Below are positions 6,365 to 12,031 of a DNA stretch of 12,031 bases, in pieces. The notes below the pieces were generated by a model. It was not told the DNA's origin and made no database searches. It worked only from the letters and a program-made list of their open reading frames with translations. A program made the translations under genes and the position numbers. Each line of letters begins with the position of its first letter. Positions within the stretch are counted from its first letter, which is position 1. Source of the stretch: Candidatus Gallimonas caecicola (lineage in GTDB: Bacteria; Bacillota; Clostridia; Christensenellales; Borkfalkiaceae); contig CAJFNH010000027.1 of NCBI GenBank assembly GCA_904394195.1, forward strand, positions 1 to 12,031, given 5' to 3'.

Positions 6365-6419
6365 GATATTGCGTTCGTGAGGGATGACCGCGGACATGGT
6401 GCCCGCATATTCGCTCCTG

Positions 6420-7427
6420 TCAGAGCAGGGATACCGTGTTGATGGTGCCCAGCCTGCGTGCGCTTGCGTTGAGGCCGTCCGAGAGCAGGCTTTCGAGCGC
6501 TTCCGGTTTCAGGGTGCGGAAGTCAAAGGCGGATACGTCCACCGCGCCGCTCACGATAAGGTTGATCGCCGCCTCCAGATTGTCCGAGCGATGGGTGACG
6601 CAGAATACAGAGAGCTGCTTGCGGAAGGGGACGGCGAAGTCGATGGAGAGTTTTTCGCCGAAGCCGCACAGTACGACGTTGGCATGCTGCGCGCAGACGG
6701 AGAAGGGGATGGCGGGGTCGTTGCGCGCAGAGGATGCAAGATAGACCGCGCCGCTCACCAGCCTGCCGCCCGTCACATTGGCAACGTTGCCCAGCAGCGT
6801 CTCATCCGCCGCCATCGTGTAGTAGATGCCGCAGCTCTTTGCGAATTCCAGCCGTTCGGGCCCATCGTCGATGAGGATGGGCGCCGCCTGCTGGTAGATG
6901 AGCAGCTGGCATAATAGGATGCCCAAAAGGTTTGCGCCCACAACGGCAACGTGCTGTCCCTTCCGCACGCCCAGTTTATCCGCCGCCGCCTTGGCAAGCG
7001 CAACGTGATGCAGAAGGAGCGCCTTTTCATCGTTCACCGAATCGGGCAGGGCGGTCACGTTCTCGGGGGAGAGGTTGACGAGATCGCGCAAAAACCCGTC
7101 CGTCGTCCGTCCGCACAGCAAAAAGTCGTCTTCCGAAAAATCTTTCGGCATGGTGCCCGTATCGGGCGCGTCGACGACCGCGTGCAAAAGGACGCGCGTT
7201 CCCTTGGGCAGGTAGCTCACGCTTCCTTCCTCCGCGACCATTCCGACGGCGTAACGTCCCGGAATAAGCGGGCGGCGCGTGCCGATCGCACCGTTGAAGA
7301 TGGCGGCGTCCGTTCCGTTCAGAAACACTCTGGTAACGCGTACGCGTACTTTGCCCTCTTCCCGGGCAGGGTTTTCCGCCTGCGTACATTCGATTTTCCC
7401 GGGGGCGGTAAGTTTCCACACGTTCAT
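6420..7427 (-). CDS. MDR-family (alcohol dehydrogenase-like) protein lacking the usual zinc ligands
   Basis: A 335-residue medium-chain dehydrogenase/reductase-like protein. A GroES-like N-terminal half (1-150) is followed by a Rossmann half with VAVVGANLLGILLCQLL at 160-176 and the acidic strand end ILIDDGPERLEFAKSCG at 184-200, suggesting NAD(P) binding. The catalytic site is unusual: the family's CGTD reads NGTD (N37), and PGHE reads PGRY (57-60). The four-cysteine structural zinc lobe is also absent. It may therefore be a zinc-independent reductase or a non-catalytic relative; the substrate cannot be inferred. An ATG two codons upstream (7433) is possible, but AGAGG (7441-7437) is 9 nt from the ATG at 7427 and only 3 nt from the other. 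First gene of the operon with the HAD phosphatase and yfcE, transcribed from the promoter at 7484-7512. Confidence 0.85.
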   Translation of the reverse strand: MNVWKLTAPGKIECTQAENPAREEGKVRVRVTRVFLNGTDAAIFNGAIGTRRPLIPGRYAVGMVAEEGSVSYLPKGTRVLLHAVVDAPDTGTMPKDFSEDDFLLCGRTTDGFLRDLVNLSPENVTALPDSVNDEKALLLHHVALAKAAADKLGVRKGQHVAVVGANLLGILLCQLLIYQQAAPILIDDGPERLEFAKSCGIYYTMAADETLLGNVANVTGGRLVSGAVYLASSARNDPAIPFSVCAQHANVVLCGFGEKLSIDFAVPFRKQLSVFCVTHRSDNLEAAINLIVSGAVDVSAFDFRTLKPEALESLLSDGLNASARRLGTINTVSLL

Positions 7428-7483
7428 AAGCATATACCTCTCGCAGGCTTGCGCACAAGAACATGATGCAAAAGCCTACCCGT

Positions 7484-7512
7484 ATTATACCGCACGCCGC
7501 CCGATTTTGCAA
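7484..7512 (-). promoter_or_regulatory. Promoter of the dehydrogenase-HAD-yfcE operon
   Basis: Read leftward, TTGCAA (7512-7507), exactly 17 bp, then a perfect TATAAT (7489-7484). Transcription should begin near 7477, giving a leader of about 50 nt. The -35 is the same TTGCAA variant seen at the cca, dagK and left-edge promoters. Confidence 0.8.
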
Positions 7513-7559
7513 GTGTTTCGCGCAAAAGAATGTGCGCTGACCGTCTGCGGCGGAAGAGC

Positions 7560-7586
7560 GTCTCCGGCGGCATCGTGCCCGGAGAC
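7560..7586. repeat. 8-bp inverted repeat between divergent promoters
   Basis: GTCTCCGG (7560-7567) and CCGGAGAC (7579-7586) are perfectly complementary with an 11-base gap. The element lies 48 bp upstream of the dehydrogenase -35 and 30 bp upstream of the rpmE -35, with no transcript expected to cross it from either side. That position suits a regulator site better than a terminator. The remaining bases of the 7428-7683 gap show nothing further that I can recognise. Confidence 0.5.
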
Positions 7587-7615
7587 AATAATTTGCGTTT
7601 GCCTTTGAAAATCAG

Positions 7616-7644
7616 TTGACGGGAGCAGGCAAAACGGCTATAAT
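7616..7644 (+). promoter_or_regulatory. Promoter of rpmE
   Basis: TTGACG (7616-7621), exactly 17 bp, then TATAAT (7639-7644): only one mismatch to the sigma-A consensus. Transcription should begin near 7651, about 33 nt before the rpmE ATG. It is the only promoter I can find for the whole rpmE to aminotransferase run. Confidence 0.88.
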
Positions 7645-7683
7645 AACTATCGTATTTTCCATTATAAGCGAGGTGAACGAAGA

Positions 7684-7887
7684 ATGAAGCCTGACATTCA
7701 TCCCAAATATCACGAGGTGACGGTCGTCTGCGCCTGCGGCGAGACGTTCAAGACGGGCACCACAAAGGACGTGGAAGTGATGAAGGTGGATATCTGCAGC
7801 AAGTGCCACCCCTTCTTCACGGGACGGCAGAAGCTCGTCGATACCGGCGGACGTGTCGATAAGTTCAAGAAAAGATACGGTATTTGA
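7684..7887 (+). CDS. rpmE: 50S ribosomal protein L31 (zinc-binding type)
   Basis: A 67-residue L31, which sits at the central protuberance of the large subunit and bridges to the small subunit. The start MKPDIHPKYHEV and the late motif HPFFTGRQKLVDTGGRVDKFKKRYG (42-66) are diagnostic. Four zinc ligands are present, C16 and C18 (CAC) and C38 and C41 (CSKC), so this is the zinc-containing form, not the cysteine-free paralogue that replaces it in zinc starvation. The sequence AGGTGA lies about 8 nt before the ATG. It is followed 4 nt after the stop by a strong hairpin terminator, then by the YqhQ-PrmC fusion gene. Confidence 0.98.
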   Translation: MKPDIHPKYHEVTVVCACGETFKTGTTKDVEVMKVDICSKCHPFFTGRQKLVDTGGRVDKFKKRYGI

Positions 7888-7891
7888 CGGG

Positions 7892-7924
7892 AAAACAGCT
7901 CCGCACAGGGGGAGCTGTTTTGTC
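7892..7924 (+). terminator. Terminator or attenuator after rpmE
   Basis: AAAACAGCTCC (7892-7902) pairs perfectly with GGAGCTGTTTT (7911-7921) around an 8-base loop and ends in TTTTGTCT. No good promoter is visible between here and the next gene at 8038, so the hairpin probably lets part of transcription through and sets the ratio of L31 to the downstream proteins. Confidence 0.85.
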
Positions 7925-7944
7925 TATACGGCGGACAATGCGGG

Positions 7945-7994
7945 GCGCGCCGGGCGGCGCGCATTTTGTGCGTTTTCGCGCGGGCGCGCGCCCG
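7945..7994 (+). other. Two further GC-rich hairpins in the leader of the YqhQ-PrmC gene
   Basis: GCGCGCC (7945-7951) pairs with GGCGCGC (7956-7962) around a GGGC loop and is followed by ATTTTGTG. A 14-base palindrome then spans 7981-7994 (CGGGCG-CG-CGCCCG). With the terminator at 7892 they make three stable structures in a row between rpmE and its downstream neighbour. The first could be a backup terminator; the second has no U run. Function unknown. Confidence 0.45.
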
Positions 7995-8037
7995 ACAGCG
8001 CAAACAGAAGCACCGACAAACAACACACGGGGATCGT

Positions 8038-9876
8038 ATGAGAAAAAAGACACAGCGCACCTATATCGGCGGACAGGCCGTCATCCAGGGCGTCATGATG
8101 CGCTCGAAAAGCGGCATGGCGACCGTCGTGCGCGACGACAACGGAGAATTGCAGACGGAGGCAAAGCGCATCACGCCGCCCGAAAAGCGGAAGAAGTGGC
8201 TGCGTTTTCCCTTTGTGCGGGGGGTGGTCAGTTTTATCTCCTCGCTGGTGCTGGGCATGAAGTCTCTTCTGCGCAGTTCCGAAGTTGCCGTGGCGGACGA
8301 TGAGGAGCCGTCCAAGTTCACCAAATGGGTCGCCGAGCACTGGAAGATCTCCGTCGGCGATATCGTCACCACCATCTCCACGGTGCTGGGCGTGGCGCTC
8401 GCCGTTGTATTGTTCATGTTTCTGCCCAATTATTTTGCCGATCTCATCGCGGACGCGGCGCCTTCGGTCATCAGCCGCGAAGGGGTGAACGCCATCTGGT
8501 ACAGCCTCATCGAAGGGGGCTTCCGGTTTATTATATTCCTGCTGTATATCCTTTTTACGTTGCTGTTCGCCTCTCTGCGCGAGACCTACTGCTACCACGG
8601 CGCCGAGCACAAGACCATCAACTGCTACGAGTACGGCGATGAGCTCACCGTGGAGAACGTAAAAAAGGCGTCTCGTCTGCACGACCGCTGCGGTACAACG
8701 TTCATCTTTCTTGTGCTCGTCATCTCCATTTTCGTGTTTGCGCTCGCCAACTGGCTGCTTGCGCTCACGGGCATGACGGGCATCGGCTGGGTGGATTTTT
8801 TCATTTCGCTCGTCGTCAAGATCGCGCTCCTGCCCGTTGTGGCTGCCATCTCGTATGAGATCCTGCGCCTGCTGGCCAGGACGGATTCTGTGCTTGTGCT
8901 GCCCCTGAAGGCGCCCGGGTATCTTCTGCAGATGCTCACCACAAGGGAGCCGGACGAGAAGATGATCGAATGTGCCATCTGCGCCTTCCGGAAGGCGAAG
9001 GAGATGGACGACGATCCCGACTCGCCCGAAAAGACGTTCGCCACCGAGTGCAAGCTCTCCGAACTGCTCGAAATGATGAAGAAGAGCTTTGCCGGAAAGG
9101 ACATCGACGGCGCGGACGCGGAGTGGATCGTCAGCCTGGAGCTCGACGTGCCGCGCAGCGCGCTCTCGCAGGAGCGCATCGTCTCGCGCAAAGAGTGCCG
9201 GCGCATCCTGGAAAAGTTTGAACAGCGCCTGACCGGAAGACCGCTCTGGTATATTTACGGCGACGCGGAATTCTACGGCTATACGTTCAAGGTGGACGAG
9301 CGCGTGCTCATTCCCCGCCCCGAGACGGAGATCCTCGTGCGCAACGCCGTCGCTTCCTTAAAGGACGGCGACAGTATGCTTGACTTGTGCACGGGCAGCG
9401 GCGCCATCGCCATTGCCGTCGCCTGCGAGGCGGCAAAGGATAAAAACGTCAGCGTGACCGCCACGGACATTTCCGAAGGGGCGCTCGAGGTCGCAAGGGA
9501 AAACGCACGGCTCAACAAGGCAAACGTCACCTTTGTGCGTTCCGACTTGTTCGGCGGCGTGCGCGGCAGGTATAACCTGATCACCGCCAATCCGCCCTAT
9601 GTGCGCAGCGCGGAGATCGCCTCCCTTCCGAAGGACGTGCGCGATTTCGAGCCGCACCTTGCGCTGGATGGCGGAGTGGACGGACTTGATTACTACCGCC
9701 GCATCGCAGAAAAGATCAACCGTTACATCGTGCGCGGCGGCATGTGCATCCTTGAATGCGGCGAAGGACAGGCGCAGGAGATCATCCGCATCTTCCGCAC
9801 GGTGGCGCGCTGCGACTTTGCGATGGTCGTCAGAGACCTTGCGGGCGTCGAACGGGTCGTCAAGATCGGATTTTAA
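8038..9876 (+). CDS. prmC: Fusion of YqhQ (DUF1385) membrane protein and PrmC release factor glutamine methyltransferase
   Basis: One uninterrupted 612-residue frame encodes two normally separate proteins. Residues 1-320 are YqhQ/DUF1385 (COG3872, function unknown), with GGQAVIQGVMMRS at 11-23, YHGAEHKTINCYE at 186-198, HDRCGTTF at 215-222, and membrane helices near 106-130, 163-181, 220-243 and 252-279. An acidic linker (EMDDDPDSPEK, 322-332) leads into PrmC. Its helical N-terminal domain covers about 334-408 and ends GRPLWYIYGDAEFYG. The methyltransferase domain follows, with IPRPETE (425-431), the S-adenosylmethionine loop DLCTGSGAIAIA (449-460) and catalytic NPPY (518-521). PrmC methylates the GGQ glutamine of release factors. 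The only AAGGAG near the junction abuts an in-frame ATG at 9004 with no spacing, so separate initiation of PrmC is unlikely. The start at 8038 is used because GGQAVIQG should lie near the N-terminus; GGGGAT precedes it. prfA starts 5 nt downstream. Confidence 0.93.
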   Translation: MRKKTQRTYIGGQAVIQGVMMRSKSGMATVVRDDNGELQTEAKRITPPEKRKKWLRFPFVRGVVSFISSLVLGMKSLLRSSEVAVADDEEPSKFTKWVAEHWKISVGDIVTTISTVLGVALAVVLFMFLPNYFADLIADAAPSVISREGVNAIWYSLIEGGFRFIIFLLYILFTLLFASLRETYCYHGAEHKTINCYEYGDELTVENVKKASRLHDRCGTTFIFLVLVISIFVFALANWLLALTGMTGIGWVDFFISLVVKIALLPVVAAISYEILRLLARTDSVLVLPLKAPGYLLQMLTTREPDEKMIECAICAFRKAKEMDDDPDSPEKTFATECKLSELLEMMKKSFAGKDIDGADAEWIVSLELDVPRSALSQERIVSRKECRRILEKFEQRLTGRPLWYIYGDAEFYGYTFKVDERVLIPRPETEILVRNAVASLKDGDSMLDLCTGSGAIAIAVACEAAKDKNVSVTATDISEGALEVARENARLNKANVTFVRSDLFGGVRGRYNLITANPPYVRSAEIASLPKDVRDFEPHLALDGGVDGLDYYRRIAEKINRYIVRGGMCILECGEGQAQEIIRIFRTVARCDFAMVVRDLAGVERVVKIGF

Positions 9877-9881
9877 GGACT

Positions 9882-10952
9882 ATGTTTTCAAGACTGGATA
9901 CCATTGCCGCCCGCTATGAGGAGCTGGGCGAACTGCTTTCACGGCAGGAAACGCTCTCCGACATGGACCGCTGGCGCGCGCTCTCGCGCGAGCGGGCGGA
10001 ACTCGAGCCCGTTGCGTTGAGCTATGCCGCTTACCGGAAGAAAAAACAGGAGCGCGACGCGGCGCTTGCCGAGGCGGAAAAGGAGACGGGCGAGATGCGC
10101 GAACTGCTCCTGGGTGAGGCGCTCGCCTGCAAGGGGAAGCTTGCCGAGATGGAGCGGGAGCTCAAAGTGCTTCTGCTGCCCAAGGATAAGAACGATGAGC
10201 GCGGCTGCACGTTGGAGATCCGCGCGGGCGCGGGGGGCGAGGAAGCCGCTCTGTTCGCCTACGAACTCTACCGCATGTACCAGGGGTACTGCGAGAAGCA
10301 CCGCTTCGGCTGGGAGGTCGTCGACCTCAACGAGACGGAGCTGGGCGGCATGAAGGAGGCGATCGTCAATATCGACGGGAAGGGCGCCTATGCCCGCCTC
10401 AAGTACGAGAGCGGGGTGCACCGCGTGCAGCGCGTGCCGGAGACGGAATCGCAGGGGCGCATCCACACCTCCACGGTCACGGTCGCCGTTCTGCCCGAGG
10501 CGCAGGAAGTGGACGTCAGGCTGGATGAAAAGGATGTGCGCGTCGACCTGTTCCGCTCCTCCGGGGCGGGCGGGCAGAAAGTCAACAAGACGGAGACCGC
10601 CATCCGCCTGACGCACTATCCCACGGGCATCGTGGTGACCTGTCAGGACGAGCGCAGTCAGCTTAAAAACAAGGAAAAAGCGTACAGGGTGCTGCGCAGC
10701 AGACTGTACGATTACTACAATTCACGGGCGGCGGACGCCGAAGCGGCAAACCGCAGGAGCCTGGTGGGCACGGGGGACAGGAGCGAACGCATCCGCACCT
10801 ATAACTTCCCCCAGAGCCGCATCACCGACCACAGGATCGGATTGAGCCTGCACAACATGGACGCCTTTCTCGCCGGAGATCTCGACGAGATGATCGACGC
10901 GCTCGCGCGCGCCGAGACGCAGAGGCGGCTGGCGCAGGCGGCGGACGAATGA
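9882..10952 (+). CDS. prfA: Peptide chain release factor 1 (RF1)
   Basis: A 356-residue class I release factor that reads UAA and UAG and triggers peptide release on the ribosome. The stop-codon tripeptide is PET (186-188, in HRVQRVPETESQGRIHTS), the RF1 P-x-T form, not the SPF of RF2. The catalytic GGQ is at 230-232 (SSGAGGQKVNKTETAIRLTH). TGDRSERIRTYNFPQSRITDHR (297-318) is also RF1-type. The length is normal. MFSRLDTIAARYEEL matches the usual RF1 N-terminus, so the ATG at 9882 is right although a longer upstream frame exists. AAGGA overlaps the stop codon of the previous gene and is only 2 nt from the ATG, so translation may depend on coupling. The glutamine of GGQ is the expected substrate of the PrmC domain encoded directly upstream. 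Confidence 0.98.
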   Translation: MFSRLDTIAARYEELGELLSRQETLSDMDRWRALSRERAELEPVALSYAAYRKKKQERDAALAEAEKETGEMRELLLGEALACKGKLAEMERELKVLLLPKDKNDERGCTLEIRAGAGGEEAALFAYELYRMYQGYCEKHRFGWEVVDLNETELGGMKEAIVNIDGKGAYARLKYESGVHRVQRVPETESQGRIHTSTVTVAVLPEAQEVDVRLDEKDVRVDLFRSSGAGGQKVNKTETAIRLTHYPTGIVVTCQDERSQLKNKEKAYRVLRSRLYDYYNSRAADAEAANRRSLVGTGDRSERIRTYNFPQSRITDHRIGLSLHNMDAFLAGDLDEMIDALARAETQRRLAQAADE

Positions 10953-10984
10953 GCAGGATAAAACTTTTTACCGAGGTGAACAAT

Positions 10985-12031
10985 ATGGAACGACTTGCAA
11001 AAAGGATCCGCACCATCTCTCCTTCGCAGACGCTTGCTATCAGCGCCAAGGCAAAGGCGATGAAGGCGGCGGGCGAGAGCGTCATCAATTTCGGCGTGGG
11101 CGAGCCCGATTTTCCCACGCCCGACTATATCGTCGAGGCGGGCATCGAGGCTCTGCGCCTGGGTAAGACCAAATATACGCCATCGGCGGGATTGCTTGAA
11201 CTGCGCCGCGCCGTCTGCGAAAAGTTCGCACGCGACAACGGCCTGGAATACGAGCCTTCGCAGATCGTCGTTTCCAACGGCGCCAAACATTCGATTTTCA
11301 ACGTCTGCTATGCGCTCGTGGACGAGGGGGACGAAGTCATCATCCCCGCGCCCTACTGGCTGACCTATCCCGAAGTCGTCAAGACGTGCGGCGGCGTTCC
11401 CGTCTATGTGTACGGGGATAAGCGCAACGGCTTCAAGATCACGCCGGAGCAGCTGGAGGCGGCGATCACGCCCAAAACAAAGTTGCTCATCTTCAATTCG
11501 CCCTGCAACCCCACGGGCGCCGTCTATTCGGAGGCGGAAGTGCGCGCGCTCGCCGCGGTATGCGAAAAGCACGATATCTTCGTGCTCTCCGACGAGATCT
11601 ATGAAAAACTCGTGTACGGCGAGACCAGGCCCTTCTCGATGGCGGCGGTATCCGAAAAGATGAAGGAGCGCACCGTCACCGTCAACGGCGTCTCCAAGAC
11701 ATACGCAATGACTGGCTGGCGCATCGGTTATCTGGCGGCGCCCAAGGACATTGCCAAGGCGATCGATTCTTTCCAGAGCCACGCGACCAGCAATCCCTGC
11801 TCCGTCTCGCAGTACGCTACGATCAAGGCGCTCTCTTCCTCCGAAGCGGCAGTGGAGGAGATGGTGGCGCGTTTTGCCCGCCGCCGCATCGCGATGGTGG
11901 AGCGGATCTCCGAGATGAAGGACGCCTACTGCGTCATTCCCGAAGGCGCGTTCTACGCGATGCTCGTGGTGTCGGGTGTGTATGGCAAAAAGTTCGGCAA
12001 TCGCGTCATTTCCGACTCCGTTTCCTTTGCC
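10985..12031 (+). CDS. Class I pyridoxal-phosphate aminotransferase, aspartate aminotransferase type (3' end missing)
   Basis: The first 349 residues of a fold-type I aminotransferase; family members have about 390-400, so some 45 residues lie beyond the window and no stop codon is seen. It most resembles thermophile/Gram-positive aspartate aminotransferases (AspC/PatA subgroup Ib), which transfer the amino group of aspartate to 2-oxoglutarate. Visible motifs are NFGVGEPDFPTPDYI (35-49), SNGAKHSIFN (97-106), NSPCNPTGAVY (171-181, cofactor-contacting asparagine), SDEIYE (202-207, D203 to the pyridine nitrogen) and NGVSKTYAMTGWRIGY (234-249), with K238 the Schiff-base lysine. Substrate specificity cannot be fixed by eye. 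GAGGTG lies 6 nt before the chosen ATG. Another in-frame ATG at 10949 overlaps the prfA stop (ATGA) and would add 12 residues. It is probably co-transcribed with prfA; no promoter is seen in the 32-nt gap. Confidence 0.93.
   Translation, partial: MERLAKRIRTISPSQTLAISAKAKAMKAAGESVINFGVGEPDFPTPDYIVEAGIEALRLGKTKYTPSAGLLELRRAVCEKFARDNGLEYEPSQIVVSNGAKHSIFNVCYALVDEGDEVIIPAPYWLTYPEVVKTCGGVPVYVYGDKRNGFKITPEQLEAAITPKTKLLIFNSPCNPTGAVYSEAEVRALAAVCEKHDIFVLSDEIYEKLVYGETRPFSMAAVSEKMKERTVTVNGVSKTYAMTGWRIGYLAAPKDIAKAIDSFQSHATSNPCSVSQYATIKALSSSEAAVEEMVARFARRRIAMVERISEMKDAYCVIPEGAFYAMLVVSGVYGKKFGNRVISDSVSFA

Noticed and set aside
7966..8037. 24-residue upstream extension of the YqhQ-PrmC frame
   Set aside because: It reads through the GC-rich palindromes as Arg/Ala/Gln-rich sequence, and YqhQ proteins begin close to GGQAVIQG.
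9004..9075. Separate start for PrmC inside the fusion (ATG at 9004 or 9073)
   Set aside because: AAGGAG touches the ATG at 9004 with zero spacing, and nothing suitable precedes the ATG at 9073; the frame is open across the junction.
9756..9881. 42-residue upstream extension of RF1
   Set aside because: It overlaps the end of PrmC in another frame, and RF1 starts at the MFSRLDTIAARYEEL sequence.
1..12031. CRISPR array, transposon ends, tRNA or rRNA genes, prophage or defence genes
   Set aside because: I looked for regularly spaced repeats, terminal inverted repeats beside a transposase, cloverleaf-like sequence and known defence domains, and saw none; every large frame is accounted for by the genes listed.

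Overview
The window looks like chromosome from a GC-rich member of the Bacillota, probably class Clostridia. The evidence is a YqhQ/DUF1385 sequence next to prmC and prfA downstream of rpmE (an order I recall from clostridia), purine-rich ribosome binding sites, vegetative promoters with 17-bp spacers, and hairpin-plus-U-run terminators. A Christensenellales-like gut lineage would fit, but that is a guess. I see no insertion sequence, prophage, CRISPR array, tRNA or rRNA. The region is mostly conserved housekeeping sequence; the unusual parts are one gene fusion and the promoter architecture.

Layout. (1) 1-2574, minus strand: a CCA-adding/poly(A) polymerase with an HD domain, joined by an ATGA overlap to rmuC. 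At bases 1-28 lies the start of another leftward promoter for a gene outside the window. (2) 2706-4623, plus strand: a diacylglycerol-kinase-family lipid kinase, then 1 nt later a PAS-SpoIIE (PP2C) phosphatase with a four-cysteine motif. (3) 4748-4972, plus strand: a 74-residue two-helix membrane protein behind a fully consensus sigma-A promoter, ending at a UUCG-loop terminator shared with the converging operon. (4) 5028-7427, minus strand: a dehydrogenase-like protein of the MDR family lacking the usual zinc ligands, a Cof-type HAD phosphatase and a YfcE phosphodiesterase. (5) 7684-12031, plus strand: rpmE (L31), a YqhQ-PrmC fusion, prfA (RF1), and a class I aminotransferase cut by the window end. 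No gene-free stretch exceeds 300 bases; the longest, 7428-7683, holds two divergent promoters and an inverted repeat.

How the genes work together. Region 5 is a translation cluster: L31 is a ribosomal protein, and PrmC methylates the GGQ glutamine of RF1, which is encoded 5 nt downstream. Here PrmC is fused to a multi-pass membrane domain, so this writer of termination competence would be tethered to the membrane. The cca and dagK promoters share one palindromic TTGCAA as the -35 of both, each with exactly 17 bp to its -10, so they should compete for polymerase. TTGCAA with a 17-bp spacer recurs in four of the six promoters I can see. All positions were read by eye; no database or folding program was used.
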